A stretch of 64,000 nucleotides of DNA from Desulfobulbaceae bacterium (GCA_019163335.1 JAFLKM010000025.1:1-64000), one strand, 5' to 3'. Counted from the first letter of the stretch, positions 51,700 to 60,804 are shown. The notes: a model not told the origin generated them from the letters alone. Numbers and translations are program-made.

Positions 51700-52273
51700 C
51701 TTTTTTTTCCTCCGTTGTAAAAAAATCAATAAGGTTGACAACCATCCGGTAATATGGATGGCGAGTTTCTTTGCCGACCCGGGGACAAAATTGTTTGTAC
51801 CAGGGGCGAAATAGTGTGGTTAAGAATTCTTCCTCTCCAGCAAGGTCATTTTCCTGGACCAGGAGGGACAGAAATTCAAGTTCGTGGATCAGATGATCAG
51901 GCAGGTCAGCGTCTTTTTCCATGACAAAGCCTTTCGCCCGGTAGAAGCTCAGGGTCTTCAGGGCGAAAGCACCCTGCAGGGATTTATCCATGTACACCGA
52001 AGCATAGGGGGGGGCGACCACATGGGGGGCCCCATTGATAAAAAGACGGGTGTATTCAATTTGCAACGCTTCAATGGGGTCGGGAGATTGTGTCAGGATG
52101 TTTTGGATTTCTTGGCCCTCCGAGGTGGCACCCAGGGTATCCACAAGATTGAAGAAGGCCTGAAAAAAATCCTCGTTCATCCATTGAGGATCAGGGTACT
52201 GCATGCACCGGGCAAGGAAACGGTAGAAAAATGAGAGATCCTGGGAGGTGCTTGTTTCTGACATAAGAGGCAT
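51674..52273 (-). CDS. TorD/DmsD-family molybdoenzyme chaperone
   Basis: About 199 aa, all helical. The features are FYRFLARCMQYPDPQWMNE, EYTRLFINGAPHVVAPPYAS with VYMDKSL, and the late DLPDHLIHELEFLSLLVQEN, the pattern of TorD-like proteins. The chaperone guards the Tat signal and helps load molybdopterin into the reductase encoded just downstream, which its 3' end overlaps by 26 bases. The start is uncertain: M34 of the track ORF (MPLMSETS) or M37 is likely; the track ORF itself begins with GTG. Confidence 0.82.
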   Translation of the reverse strand: MPLMSETSTSQDLSFFYRFLARCMQYPDPQWMNEDFFQAFFNLVDTLGATSEGQEIQNILTQSPDPIEALQIEYTRLFINGAPHVVAPPYASVYMDKSLQGAFALKTLSFYRAKGFVMEKDADLPDHLIHELEFLSLLVQENDLAGEEEFLTTLFRPWYKQFCPRVGKETRHPYYRMVVNLIDFFTTEEKKDGFQCNEA

Positions 52274-52598
52274 TGCCGAAAAAGACTTTTTTCCCCGGCA
52301 AAGAAGAGATGAAATGCTAGAGAAAGAGAGAAACAACACGAAAGAAGACTCTTCCTTCAGCGTGTTCTCCACTGTTTAAATCATTATCAGTGATCAAGAA
52401 AGGTCGAGCTGAGGGGGAGGTGCGAGCGAAGGATCTTGTCGCATTGAAGAGTTCTTTTCCTCAATTCTTTATGCGTGTGGAGTAAACCCCGCTAACCCGA
52501 TTTTGTCAAGGGAGTTAGCGGGCTCAGCAGGGAGAACGAAATGGAAAATGTTTGAGAAAGGAGGCCGCTGATGGAGTTGGCCATGGGAGGCCTCATAA

Positions 52599-53363
52599 TT
52601 ATTTTTTCTTGAGTAAACGAGTTGCCTCCCAGGCAGCGCCTATGGCGCCGATGAGCTGTGGCTCCTGCGGAACAATAAAATCAATATTCAGCCTCTCCTC
52701 CAGCGCTTTTCTCAGAAAGCGGTTTTTGGCACCGCCCCCGGCGAACATGGCTGGCTGGACCACCCCGGTTCTCTTCATCATGCCGGCTGCGCGTTCGGCA
52801 ATGGAATCATGCACGGCACGAGCCACGTTGGCCCGATCAGCGCCCCTGTGAAGCAGGGACACCACCTCGGACTCGGCGAATACCGTGCACATGGATGATA
52901 TCTTGATCGGTTCGCCCCGGGCGGCAAAGGGGGATTCGACAAATTCGTCAAGGGTATAGCCCAAGGCAACGGCCATCACCTCGAGGAACTTGCCGGTGCC
53001 GGCGGCACATTTCTCGTTCATATAGAATTCTTCGACAGCCCCCTTTTCGTCAAGGAGGATGGCTTTGGTGTCCTGGCCGCCTATGTCGAGAATGGAGCGG
53101 ACGCCCGGGTTCACCAGGCGTGCTCCCCGGGCGTAAGCCTTGATTTCAGTGATGACCTGACCGGCAAACTGGGCGTTGGCCGCATGACGACCGTAGCCGG
53201 TGGCCACGATAAGATCATAGTCGAATCCGGCGACATGGTTTTTTGCCCGTCCAATCGGGTCATAGCCGGAATCCATAAGCTCCTGATGGATGACCGCTCC
53301 ATCGGCATTCATGAGGACAAAACCGATGGAGCGGGAACCGATGTCAATACCTGCCGCGATCAT
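52599..53363 (-). CDS. ATP-dependent activase, BcrA/HgdC family (Fe-S ASKHA ATPase)
   Basis: 254 aa. ASKHA-fold motifs are visible: AAGIDIGSRSIGFVL (phosphate 1), DIGGQDTKAI (phosphate 2) and MFAGGGAKN (adenosine). The cysteines in NEKCAAGTGKFLEVMA and SSMCTVFAESEV are the pair that binds the shared [4Fe-4S] cluster in HgdC homodimers. The enzyme couples ATP hydrolysis to one low-potential electron transfer into its partner. It overlaps the partner gene by four bases (ATGA). Benzoyl-CoA reductase, 2-hydroxyacyl-CoA dehydratase or double-cubane systems all use this activase. Confidence 0.9.
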   Translation of the reverse strand: MIAAGIDIGSRSIGFVLMNADGAVIHQELMDSGYDPIGRAKNHVAGFDYDLIVATGYGRHAANAQFAGQVITEIKAYARGARLVNPGVRSILDIGGQDTKAILLDEKGAVEEFYMNEKCAAGTGKFLEVMAVALGYTLDEFVESPFAARGEPIKISSMCTVFAESEVVSLLHRGADRANVARAVHDSIAERAAGMMKRTGVVQPAMFAGGGAKNRFLRKALEERLNIDFIVPQEPQLIGAIGAAWEATRLLKKK

Positions 53364-54655
53364 CCGTTCAGCTCTCGACGTTCACGCAGGGTCTCAAAAA
53401 AAGCCTCAATCCTGGTTTTGAGCTGACCTGCGTCTTCCTGAGAGTAGTCCGTCTCCAGACGCATGGCGGCAATGCCTTTTTCTTTCAAACTTTTTTCCAC
53501 CCGGAATCCCTCGATGGTGAACGGGTCGCAGGACTGCAGGGCATAATGGATGACGCCGTCTACCCGGTATTCCTTTGATTTTGCAAGGATCTTGTCGATG
53601 CGTGGCTGGTTGGGGGTAAAACAGGCACAGTCGATCTCCAGGCTGCGGCGGCAGATGGCCTCGATCATACCATCCATGTCCTTGTCTGCCACATCGCCCA
53701 CAAGGTTCTGGAAGGAACGCTCACCGGTGCATAACTCATCAAAAACGATGCGGGCGCCAGAGGTCTCCACCAGATGGGGAATCTTCCAGTTGGGGATGGC
53801 CATGGGGGTGCCGGTGACCATGATTCGCAGATCGTCCTCGATGGTTGCGGGAGGCGCATCGGCGTTTCGCTGTTCGAGCTCATCGCACAGCTCGTTGACC
53901 TTGAGGGTGAAGCGTTCCACATCGTCATAAAAGGCAATCTGGTTGATGAGCAGGGCGTCTTTGCCGCTGATTGGCGAGGGACTGGCCTTGCGGGTGGCGG
54001 AGAGGCGCTGGAGCGCTTTGCGCCGGGCGTCGATTTTTCGGATGCCTTCGCGCAGGTTTGCTTCGGTAACCGTGTTGCCGGTTAGCTTTTCAACAACGGT
54101 GATGAAACGACGGATTTCCCCGGCCCACATGCGGTGGTCCGCCTCGTTCTTCATCTGCGGGGTTTCCATGACGTGGACCGGAATATAGTCGTTCAGCACC
54201 TCGAAACTTTTCTTCTTGCCATCACAGGTGGTTTCACCGACCACCAGATCGGCGACCTCAAAATAGGGGCAGACCTTGTCGAGCTTAAAGCCCATAAAGG
54301 ATTTGATCAGGGCGCAGAGGTTGCGCGGCAGGATCTTTTCCACTTCGTCGCTTGCCCAGTCAATGCCGCCACAGAGGCCCACGCAGATGCCCCCTGCTGC
54401 ATAAATCACCTCCTCGGGAACAAAGACGCACATGGCGGCGAGCACCTTGCCGCCTTTGGCCTTGTGATCCATCAGTTCCTTGACACGCAGGCCATGAATC
54501 TCGGAGACCACAAAGTCGAAATATTCCATGCCCTTAGGCCTGTTAGTCTGGGAAAGGTAGATCTCCTTGTACAAACCGGGAAGGGCGTTCAGCAAGGCAT
54601 CGTGGGCGGGCAGATTCAAGCCCAGATCAGTCCACATTTGACGGTAATCGCTCAT
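53360..54655 (-). CDS. 2-hydroxyacyl-CoA dehydratase-family protein (HgdB-like, possibly double-cubane cluster protein)
   Basis: 431 aa from MSDYRQMWTDLG, with GGAG upstream; the track ORF adds 55 codons. Family features are visible: KVLAAMCVFVPEEVIYAAGGIC, DKVCPYFEVADLVVGETTCDG and the C-terminal HYALQSCDPFTIEGFRVEK with LETDYSQEDAGQLKTR. The cysteines would carry an Fe-S cluster. Only one such subunit is encoded, and there is no CoA transferase, acyl-CoA dehydrogenase or second dehydratase subunit nearby. This is the arrangement of the YjiM/YjiL-type pairs, whose members can carry a double-cubane [8Fe-9S] cluster. The substrate is unknown. Confidence 0.85.
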   Translation of the reverse strand: MSDYRQMWTDLGLNLPAHDALLNALPGLYKEIYLSQTNRPKGMEYFDFVVSEIHGLRVKELMDHKAKGGKVLAAMCVFVPEEVIYAAGGICVGLCGGIDWASDEVEKILPRNLCALIKSFMGFKLDKVCPYFEVADLVVGETTCDGKKKSFEVLNDYIPVHVMETPQMKNEADHRMWAGEIRRFITVVEKLTGNTVTEANLREGIRKIDARRKALQRLSATRKASPSPISGKDALLINQIAFYDDVERFTLKVNELCDELEQRNADAPPATIEDDLRIMVTGTPMAIPNWKIPHLVETSGARIVFDELCTGERSFQNLVGDVADKDMDGMIEAICRRSLEIDCACFTPNQPRIDKILAKSKEYRVDGVIHYALQSCDPFTIEGFRVEKSLKEKGIAAMRLETDYSQEDAGQLKTRIEAFFETLRERRELNG

Positions 54656-55014
54656 GGTTTCTCCAATGTTAGAAAGTTGTTTGAGATGTTTGAGGACGGC
54701 AAGTTTGTTTGTCGTCCGGGGTTGTTTTTGTTCTCTTGCCTGTAGTCTGGTCAATGAAAAGCGCCAATGAGATGGCCTGGGAAAACCAGGAGTATTCAGC
54801 CGGAACATATTGCTGAACACCAGGGGGAAAGTGAGAAAGACTTACTTGTCAGGGATCTGAAAAGCAAATTGGTAATGCTGATAAGCTGGATGATCTGTAT
54901 AGGTTTTAGCTATGGGAGCACAGGGAAGGGGGGCGGAAAGAGAGTGTGCCTCTCCTGAGTTTCTCAGGCAGTTCGAGAAATCATGTGACTTGAAAGCCTG
55001 AGAAAACGAAGGAG
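54656..55014. other. Non-coding stretch between the dehydratase pair and feoB
   Basis: No RNA gene or convincing coding sequence is seen. The hairpin CCTGAG-TTT-CTCAGG at 54953-54967 may contribute to termination downstream of feoB (minus strand) but lacks a T-run. The promoter of the dehydratase/activase pair should lie near 54660-54750. Confidence 0.4.
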
Positions 55015-57219
55015 TTATCCTATACGGATGCCGATTTGATAAACGGCCGTGGCCAGCAGGAAGGCAAAAATGGTGTTGAAAGAGACGGAAAACAGCGCCC
55101 AACCCCAGTGTCCGGCCTCTTTGGCGATGCAGACCACAGTGACAAAACAGGGGGCGTAGAACATGATGAAGATCAGGGCGGAGACTGCCACCACCTTGTT
55201 CCAGCTGGGATCGGTGGTCAGTCTCTGACCCAGGGAGTCAGAGGCCTCAGCTTTAACATCTCCCATGGAATAAGCGGTTCCCAGGGTGGAAATGATGACC
55301 TCTTTCGCTGCAAATCCGCCAACCAGGGCAATGTTGGTTCGCCATTCAAATCCAGCCAACGTTGAAACAGGTTCCAGGGCCAGTCCAATTTTTCCGGCAA
55401 TGGAGTTCCGCAGGGCCTGTTCGGATTCCTGGCGGTCTATAAAGGTAATTTGTTGGCGCAGGGCCAGGGCTTCTTCTGAAACTGCTTCTGATTTTGAGGT
55501 GCTTTCTGCGAGAATGGCGGGCGTCACGGCATCACTGATCTGCCGGCGCTGCTGCTCAAAATCTGCCTGGCGTGCCGCCGGAAGTTCCGGGTAGCTCATC
55601 ATTGCCCAGAGCAGGATGGAGATGCCAAGGATGACCGTGCCCGCTTTTTTGATGTACTGCCAGGTGCGCTCCCAGGTATGGATGGCCAGCCCTTGCATGG
55701 TGGGGAAGCGGTAGGGCGGTAGTTCCATGACAAAGGGCGTGGCCGCACCTTTGAGCACGGTCAGGCGTAGGAGTTTGGCGGCCAGCAGGGCGACCACCCA
55801 GGAAATAAGGGTGAACAGAAACATATACATCGCCTTATTTTCACTGAAGAAAGCACCAATCAACAGGGCGATGACCGGCACCTTGGCCCCGCAGTTCATG
55901 AAAGGGACGGTGAGAATGGTGGCCAGTCGCTCCTTGGGAGAGCGTAGGGTGCGCGTGGCCATGACTCCGGGAACGGCGCATCCGCCCGCGATTCCTCCGG
56001 AGATAATAAAGGGCATGACCGATGAGCCGTGCAGGCCGAAGATGCGGAAGATCCGATCCATCATGAAGGCGACCCGGGCAAGATAGCCGGAGTCTTCAAG
56101 GATGGCGATGCCTAAAAACATGAACATGATCAGGGGGACAAAGCCAAGGACGCCCCCCATACCGCCAATCACCCCGGAAATGAGCATCGACTTGACCGGA
56201 CCGTCGGGCAGGAGGGTTTCTGCCTGGCTGCCTAGCCAGCCAAAAAAGGATTCCAGCCACGATACCGGGATTTCACTCCAGGAAAAGGTGAACTGGTACA
56301 GACCAAAGAGTACCAGGCACATGAATAGCGGGCCAAGGAGACGATTGGTCAGGATCTTGTCGATCTTATCCGAGGTGTAAAGGCGATCCGTGTCAAAGCT
56401 ATGGGTCTGAACCCCCTGACGGAGGATGGATTTGATAAAGCCGTAGCGATGGTCAGCGATAATCGCTTCTGGATAGGCATCCATGGTTTTCAGGAGATGG
56501 TCAGAGACCTGAGTGACTTTTTCTTCCAGGCTGGTGGCGGTGAGACTGTTTTCCTGCCGTCCTTTCTGAAGCATCTGTTCATCATGCTCAAGATACTTGA
56601 TGGCGGTGAAACGGGGTGGGTAGGTGCTGAGTAGAAAATTCTGTTCGGTAATAAGGGTAATCATCTCCATGATTACCGCATCCAGATCTTCGCCATAGGA
56701 GATGTCGCGGGGTTGCCATTGCTGGCTCGATTGATGAACGGCCTGGCTGATGAGCAAATCGGTTCCCTGTCCATTCCGGGCGATTATTGGGGCAACCGGC
56801 ACTCCCAGGAGTGCCGCCAGTTTTTCGGGATTGATTGCAATGCCTCGATCTTTGGCCACATCAATCATGTTGAGGGCGATAATCAGGGGACATCCAAGTT
56901 CAAGAAACTGGGTGGTCAGATAGAGATTCCGCTCGAGATTGGAGGCGTCTATGATGTTGATGACGACCTGAGGCTTTTCATTCACCAGATAATCCCTGGT
57001 CACCACTTCTTCCACCGAATAAGCGGTGAGGGAATAGGTTCCCGGCAGGTCGGTGAGGTTGATCTCTTGGTTGTTGTGGGTGAAGAACCCTTCCTTGTAG
57101 TCAACGGTGATCCCTGGATAATTTCCCACATGTTGTCTGGCCCCGGTCAGGGTGTTGAACAGGGTGGTTTTTCCGGCATTGGGGTTGCCGGCAAGGGCCA
57201 TGTGGATAGGCTGTGTCAT
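55015..57219 (-). CDS. feoB: Ferrous iron transporter FeoB
   Basis: 734 aa. The N-terminal G domain shows GNPNAGKTTLFNTLTG (G1), GNYPGITVDYKEG (G2), DLPGTYSL (G3) and NMID (G4). After the guanine-dissociation-inhibitor region comes the membrane domain with two Gate motifs (VMPFIISGGIAGGCAVPGVM; TLTVPFMNCGAKVPVIALL). The protein imports Fe(II). It is the last gene of the feo run, eight bases after the small Cys-rich membrane protein gene. Length and order of domains are standard. Confidence 0.95.
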   Translation of the reverse strand: MTQPIHMALAGNPNAGKTTLFNTLTGARQHVGNYPGITVDYKEGFFTHNNQEINLTDLPGTYSLTAYSVEEVVTRDYLVNEKPQVVINIIDASNLERNLYLTTQFLELGCPLIIALNMIDVAKDRGIAINPEKLAALLGVPVAPIIARNGQGTDLLISQAVHQSSQQWQPRDISYGEDLDAVIMEMITLITEQNFLLSTYPPRFTAIKYLEHDEQMLQKGRQENSLTATSLEEKVTQVSDHLLKTMDAYPEAIIADHRYGFIKSILRQGVQTHSFDTDRLYTSDKIDKILTNRLLGPLFMCLVLFGLYQFTFSWSEIPVSWLESFFGWLGSQAETLLPDGPVKSMLISGVIGGMGGVLGFVPLIMFMFLGIAILEDSGYLARVAFMMDRIFRIFGLHGSSVMPFIISGGIAGGCAVPGVMATRTLRSPKERLATILTVPFMNCGAKVPVIALLIGAFFSENKAMYMFLFTLISWVVALLAAKLLRLTVLKGAATPFVMELPPYRFPTMQGLAIHTWERTWQYIKKAGTVILGISILLWAMMSYPELPAARQADFEQQRRQISDAVTPAILAESTSKSEAVSEEALALRQQITFIDRQESEQALRNSIAGKIGLALEPVSTLAGFEWRTNIALVGGFAAKEVIISTLGTAYSMGDVKAEASDSLGQRLTTDPSWNKVVAVSALIFIMFYAPCFVTVVCIAKEAGHWGWALFSVSFNTIFAFLLATAVYQIGIRIG

Positions 57220-57226
57220 GGGCTGA

Positions 57227-57406
57227 TTATCTCTTTTTCGTATGTTTTACAGGGGGGCATGAATGCGAGGAACAACCGCTGCAACCACCACCGCATGTCA
57301 TTTTTCCATTGGGATCAGTGGCGATCTTGTACTGGCGATAGATTTTTTTGCCGATGAAAAAAAGGCAAAAGCCTATAATGGTGATAATGATTAACGATTG
57401 CCACAT
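57227..57406 (-). CDS. FeoB-associated Cys-rich membrane protein
   Basis: A 59-aa protein, too short for the ORF track. One membrane segment (SLIIITIIGFCLFFIGKKIY) is followed by a cytoplasmic or periplasmic Cys-rich tail, CGGGCSGCSSHSC. These small proteins are common next to feoB and may bind iron for the transporter. Unlike most feo operons, it precedes feoB here. The stop is seven bases before the feoB start. The ribosome-binding site is weak. Confidence 0.82.
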   Translation of the reverse strand: MWQSLIIITIIGFCLFFIGKKIYRQYKIATDPNGKMTCGGGCSGCSSHSCPPVKHTKKR

Positions 57407-57501
57407 AATAAATTGTCCGGTTCCCTTTCTCGGTTAACAGTTAGTTGCTCCTAAACATAAAGCCCCAAAAAAAACCGCAAAGAAGGCGGGGAGAGAGGCG
57501 C

Positions 57502-57813
57502 TTATATTTCGGTTACCAGTATATTCTTTGTGGTGTGGCTGTCTAAACTGAGGGTGGTTCCTTGCAGCTTCAACAGGCACTGCGCGCCATTTTCAGGGCA
57601 AAGTAACTCTGCCTCTTCCCCTGGATAAACTCCGAGGGACGCCATTCGTGCACAAAGTTTTCGGTCTCCGGTAATCTTGCAAATTTTCAGACGTCCGGAC
57701 CGGCAAGACTCGGAAAGGGGGGCGACGTGATTATGGCAGGGAGGCTGCTGCACACAGTTTCTAACCTTATTCGCCAGACAGGCACATTTGCGATGAAATT
57801 TCTTGAAGGTCAT
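57502..57813 (-). CDS. FeoA-domain protein with Cys-rich N-terminal extension
   Basis: 103 aa. The C-terminal 65 residues resemble FeoA (LCARMASLGVYPGEEAELLC, then a short beta stretch ending KNILVTEI). The first 45 residues carry extra cysteines (CACLANKVRNCVQQPPC). FeoA proteins are SH3-like partners that stimulate FeoB. The extension could bind iron or an Fe-S cluster, as a sensor of iron state; this is inference. It sits between the canonical feoA and the small membrane protein gene. Confidence 0.75.
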   Translation of the reverse strand: MTFKKFHRKCACLANKVRNCVQQPPCHNHVAPLSESCRSGRLKICKITGDRKLCARMASLGVYPGEEAELLCPENGAQCLLKLQGTTLSLDSHTTKNILVTEI

Positions 57814-58021
57814 GGCGTATTCCCTTTAGCAGACGTTAAGAAATAACTTTCCCTTATATGATCTTTTCTTTCCGGTTTCTTGAGCTGCTCTGATATCTCG
57901 TTTATGAAAATTCAATGGTTGAGGATTTAATGTATGAAAATTCAGTGAAAGAAAGTTATGTTTAGGTACAACAAACTTTAAGTCCTGTCAATAATTTTTC
58001 AAGAAAAAATCATCACTCTGA

Positions 58022-58264
58022 TCAGTCGTGCCCATCCACAAAAACGGTGATATGGTCGGCCTCGTTGTTGCGCAGGGTCAGGATACCGCCCATCACCCGC
58101 AGGGCTACAGGGTCATTGAGAGGGGCCCGACCCTGGATAGTGATTTTGGTGCCGGCAACCAGGCCCATTTCCCGCATTCGGAGGCCGAGTTCACCGCCAA
58201 CTTTTATGGCAGAAATGGTTCCCGATTGATCTTTTTTCATCTGTCGTAGGTTTATCTCGGGCAT
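58022..58264 (-). CDS. feoA: FeoA
   Basis: 80 aa SH3-like protein with LGLRMREMGLVAGTKITIQG and APLNDPVALRVMGGILTLR, the standard FeoA signature. It acts on the cytoplasmic face with FeoB. It is the first gene of the run; 208 bases of AT-rich DNA separate it from the second FeoA gene. Confidence 0.93.
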   Translation of the reverse strand: MPEINLRQMKKDQSGTISAIKVGGELGLRMREMGLVAGTKITIQGRAPLNDPVALRVMGGILTLRNNEADHITVFVDGHD

Positions 58265-58391
58265 AATATCTCCAGATATTTGTAGGGACTTGGGTTCTGT
58301 TGATTAGTCTTTCGAAGACTTTAGCCACCATTGACGAGAATGTAAAGAAATCGCAGGGAAAAGAGAGATGGAGTTGTAACGGAGAAAAATG

Positions 58392-58426
58392 AAAAAAGGC
58401 CTTCAACGAAATTCGCTGAAGGCCTT
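58392..58426 (-). terminator. Terminator after tRNA-Glu
   Basis: On the minus strand AAGGCCTTCA and TGAAGGCCTT (with further pairing in between) form a hairpin followed by six or seven T residues, eight bases past the tRNA end. Confidence 0.9.
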
Positions 58427-58433
58427 GCATAAG

Positions 58434-58508
58434 TGGTGACCCCAAGGGGAATCGAACCCCTGTTTACGGCGTGAGAGGCCGCTGTCCTAACCGCTAGACG
58501 ATGGGGCC
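58434..58508 (-). tRNA. tRNA-Glu (anticodon CTC)
   Basis: 75 bases. On the minus strand it begins GGCCCCATCGTCTAGCGGTT. The anticodon arm is GCGGC-CTCTCAC-GCCGT, giving anticodon CTC (reads GAG, Glu). The T arm has GGGGTTCGATTCCCC and the acceptor stem closes with TGGGGTC. CCA is encoded in the gene. Confidence 0.95.
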
Positions 58509-58635
58509 TAAAGATCGATGTCTTTTTACAGGAATCAATTTGTCTTGTCAAGACATTGTTTATGGCTGAATGCGGGCTGTGGGCCTTTCTTCTACTGTGT
58601 CTTGATCCTGACTTGTTTTCTTGCCAGTTCCCCTC

Positions 58636-59211
58636 TCATGCATCTTTCAAAATTTCTTTGCCAAAAGCTGTGGCCTGTTCGAGAATTTCGTTACGTTTTT
58701 TGACCGCCCCGCGTTGATCAACTCCCCTTACCAACAGGGAGTCGCCAAACTCCAGGTCAATAGCATCAAGGAAGGTCCGTGCGGTCAGCAAGGCTCCGTC
58801 AAAGACCTTTTTTCCTTCCGTGGCAGCAGTTGCGAGGAGGTATCCTTTTCGCTGTTCATCCATTCTGAATCGGATATTGGCCAGATATTTCCGTGCCCAG
58901 CGTGCCTGAAAGCGATCAATAAAGATCTTGCTCTGGGCAGAAAGTCCGTAGAAATAGATGGGGCTGACAAGAATGAGCTGATCGCAGGCATCGACCTTTT
59001 CGTACAGGGGCGTCATGTCGTCATCAATGACGCAGGTCGAGGTCTTATTGCAGCCGCCACAGCCTTGGCACGGAGAAATCTTCAAGTCGTTTAAGCGGAT
59101 GAATTCGAGGGTGGCATGGGGATGCTGCAGGATGCCGTCTGCCACGGCCTGGGCTAATGTCTCACTGTTGCCGTTTTTGCGAGGACTGCCCAGGATGATA
59201 AGAGTGTGCAT
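58636..59211 (-). CDS. Flavodoxin-fold NAD(P)H-dependent FMN reductase family protein
   Basis: 191 aa. The N-terminal LIILGSPRKNGNSETLAQAV is the FMN phosphate-binding loop, and SPIYFYGLSAQSKIFIDRF is the second family motif. The CQGCGGCNKTSTC cluster resembles the Cys motif of iron-sulfur flavoproteins, so an Fe-S cluster is possible. The donor and acceptor are unknown. It lies 12 bases after malQ on the same strand, so the two may be co-transcribed. Confidence 0.85.
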   Translation of the reverse strand: MHTLIILGSPRKNGNSETLAQAVADGILQHPHATLEFIRLNDLKISPCQGCGGCNKTSTCVIDDDMTPLYEKVDACDQLILVSPIYFYGLSAQSKIFIDRFQARWARKYLANIRFRMDEQRKGYLLATAATEGKKVFDGALLTARTFLDAIDLEFGDSLLVRGVDQRGAVKKRNEILEQATAFGKEILKDA

Positions 59212-59223
59212 AAGAGATACCGG

Positions 59224-60804
59224 TTAAGAAGTAGGAGTCTCGGGCGGCTGATATTTCGTGGGGCATCGGCCAAAGAGGATGGTTATGTCTTGCAGCCAGG
59301 AACTTAAGGAGTCAGTGAGAAAACGGGGAGCACATCTCCATGCCCAGTTCCCTTCTCTGGTTCCTGGACTGTTCATCCGGCAGTCATTGCCAAATCCCAG
59401 AATGTCCTGGAGGGGAAAGATGGCCAACCGTCCAATGGAGGCCATGGCCAGGTAGATCAGATCCTGATGGATTGACGAATGGTTGTCATCATTCTGGTTG
59501 GTCATTTTTTTGATGCGCTGTCTCTGCCTGGGGCTCAAATAATCACTGAGAAACCATCCCACCGTGGTGTCATTGTCATGGGTGCCGGTGTAAACCACGC
59601 ACTCCGAGCTGGTATAATTGTGAGGGAGAAAGGGATTGTCCGGATTGTCATCAAAGGCAAACTGAAGCACTTTCATGCCAGGGAATCCAAGAGAATCGCG
59701 AAGTTCAGAGACTTCCGGGGTGATGTCACCCAGATCTTCGGCGATGATGTTTAAGGGTCCGAGAACAGCGAAAATTTTATTGAAAAAAGCATTGCCTGGC
59801 CCTTTCACCCATTTACCGTTAATGGCTGTTTCTTCATTTTCAGGGATAGACCAGTAAGCCTCAAAGCCACGAAAATGATCGATACGGGCGATGTCAACTA
59901 TTTCGAAGACGGCACGAAATCGTGCCGTCCACCACTCTGTCAGTCTCTTTTGGATATCCGGATCCTTTGACTGCCAGCGGTACAGGGGGTTACCCCATCG
60001 TTGGCCGGTCTTGCTGAAATAATCGGGGGGAACACCGGCGACATGGGTGGGATTGAGACTTCTGGGGTCAAGTTGAAATATTTCCTGGTTGGCCCAGACA
60101 TCGGCGCTGTCCCAACCGACATAGATGGGGATGTCTCCGATGAGCTGGATGTTTTCATTTTTTGCCTTGGTCCGCATGATCTGCCATTGTCGAAAAAACT
60201 CATATTGCTCGAAGGCAAAATATTCCATGCGATCATAGTGTTCGATGCGTAGAGCCGACAGGGTCGCAGGTTCGCGAGTTGCAATCATTACCGGCCACTC
60301 ACCCCAGCCCTGGTTATGAAACTGTTCCTTCAGGACCATAAACAGGGTGTAGTCGTTGAGCCATGGGGTATTCTTTTTGAAGTTGATAAATTGGGGCAGT
60401 TGTAAAGAGAAATTTGTGAAGGCCTCCTCCATGATCTTTTTTTTGAAAAGACCAACCTGTGTAAAATCGACGCTGTATTCAGAGAAAACAGGGGCATTGC
60501 TCAGGCTGTTCGCCTCAATAAACCCTTCTTCAAGCAGGAGTTCAGGGGAGATCAGTAGCGGAGAACCGGCAAAGGCAGAGGTGCTCATGTAGGGCGAATT
60601 GTCAAAAACAGGACTCCCGGGTCCGGTGGGGAGAAACTGCCAGTATCGCTGGCCGGCACAAACCAGGAAATCAAGGAATGCGTGGCTGGAGAATCCCAAA
60701 TCGCCAATACCGTAAGGGGAAGGCAGAGAGGTAATGTGGGCCAGGATGCCACTGCCGCGATGGGAAGAGAATGTTGACTTCAAGACAGTGGAAGATCGTT
60801 TCAT
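59224..60804 (-). CDS. malQ: 4-alpha-glucanotransferase (amylomaltase)
   Basis: 526 aa GH77 enzyme. Visible motifs are SGILAHITSLPSPYGIGDLG at the N terminus, GDIPIYVGWDSADVWANQEI, the catalytic region DHFRGFEAYW, IAEDLGDITPEV and THDNDTTVGWF. The enzyme transfers alpha-1,4-glucan segments between oligosaccharides in glycogen or maltodextrin turnover. The length is that of bacterial amylomaltases. No other glycogen gene is in the window. Confidence 0.95.
   Translation of the reverse strand: MKRSSTVLKSTFSSHRGSGILAHITSLPSPYGIGDLGFSSHAFLDFLVCAGQRYWQFLPTGPGSPVFDNSPYMSTSAFAGSPLLISPELLLEEGFIEANSLSNAPVFSEYSVDFTQVGLFKKKIMEEAFTNFSLQLPQFINFKKNTPWLNDYTLFMVLKEQFHNQGWGEWPVMIATREPATLSALRIEHYDRMEYFAFEQYEFFRQWQIMRTKAKNENIQLIGDIPIYVGWDSADVWANQEIFQLDPRSLNPTHVAGVPPDYFSKTGQRWGNPLYRWQSKDPDIQKRLTEWWTARFRAVFEIVDIARIDHFRGFEAYWSIPENEETAINGKWVKGPGNAFFNKIFAVLGPLNIIAEDLGDITPEVSELRDSLGFPGMKVLQFAFDDNPDNPFLPHNYTSSECVVYTGTHDNDTTVGWFLSDYLSPRQRQRIKKMTNQNDDNHSSIHQDLIYLAMASIGRLAIFPLQDILGFGNDCRMNSPGTREGNWAWRCAPRFLTDSLSSWLQDITILFGRCPTKYQPPETPTS

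Noticed and set aside
52380-52410. FNR-like site upstream of the TorD gene (TTGATCACTGATAA)
   Set aside because: Only the left half fits TTGAT-N4-ATCAA; the right half matches two of five bases.
57900-57950. Direct repeat TATGAAAATTCA between the two feoA genes as a Fur site
   Set aside because: It does not resemble the Fur consensus and is more simply read as a chance short repeat in AT-rich DNA.
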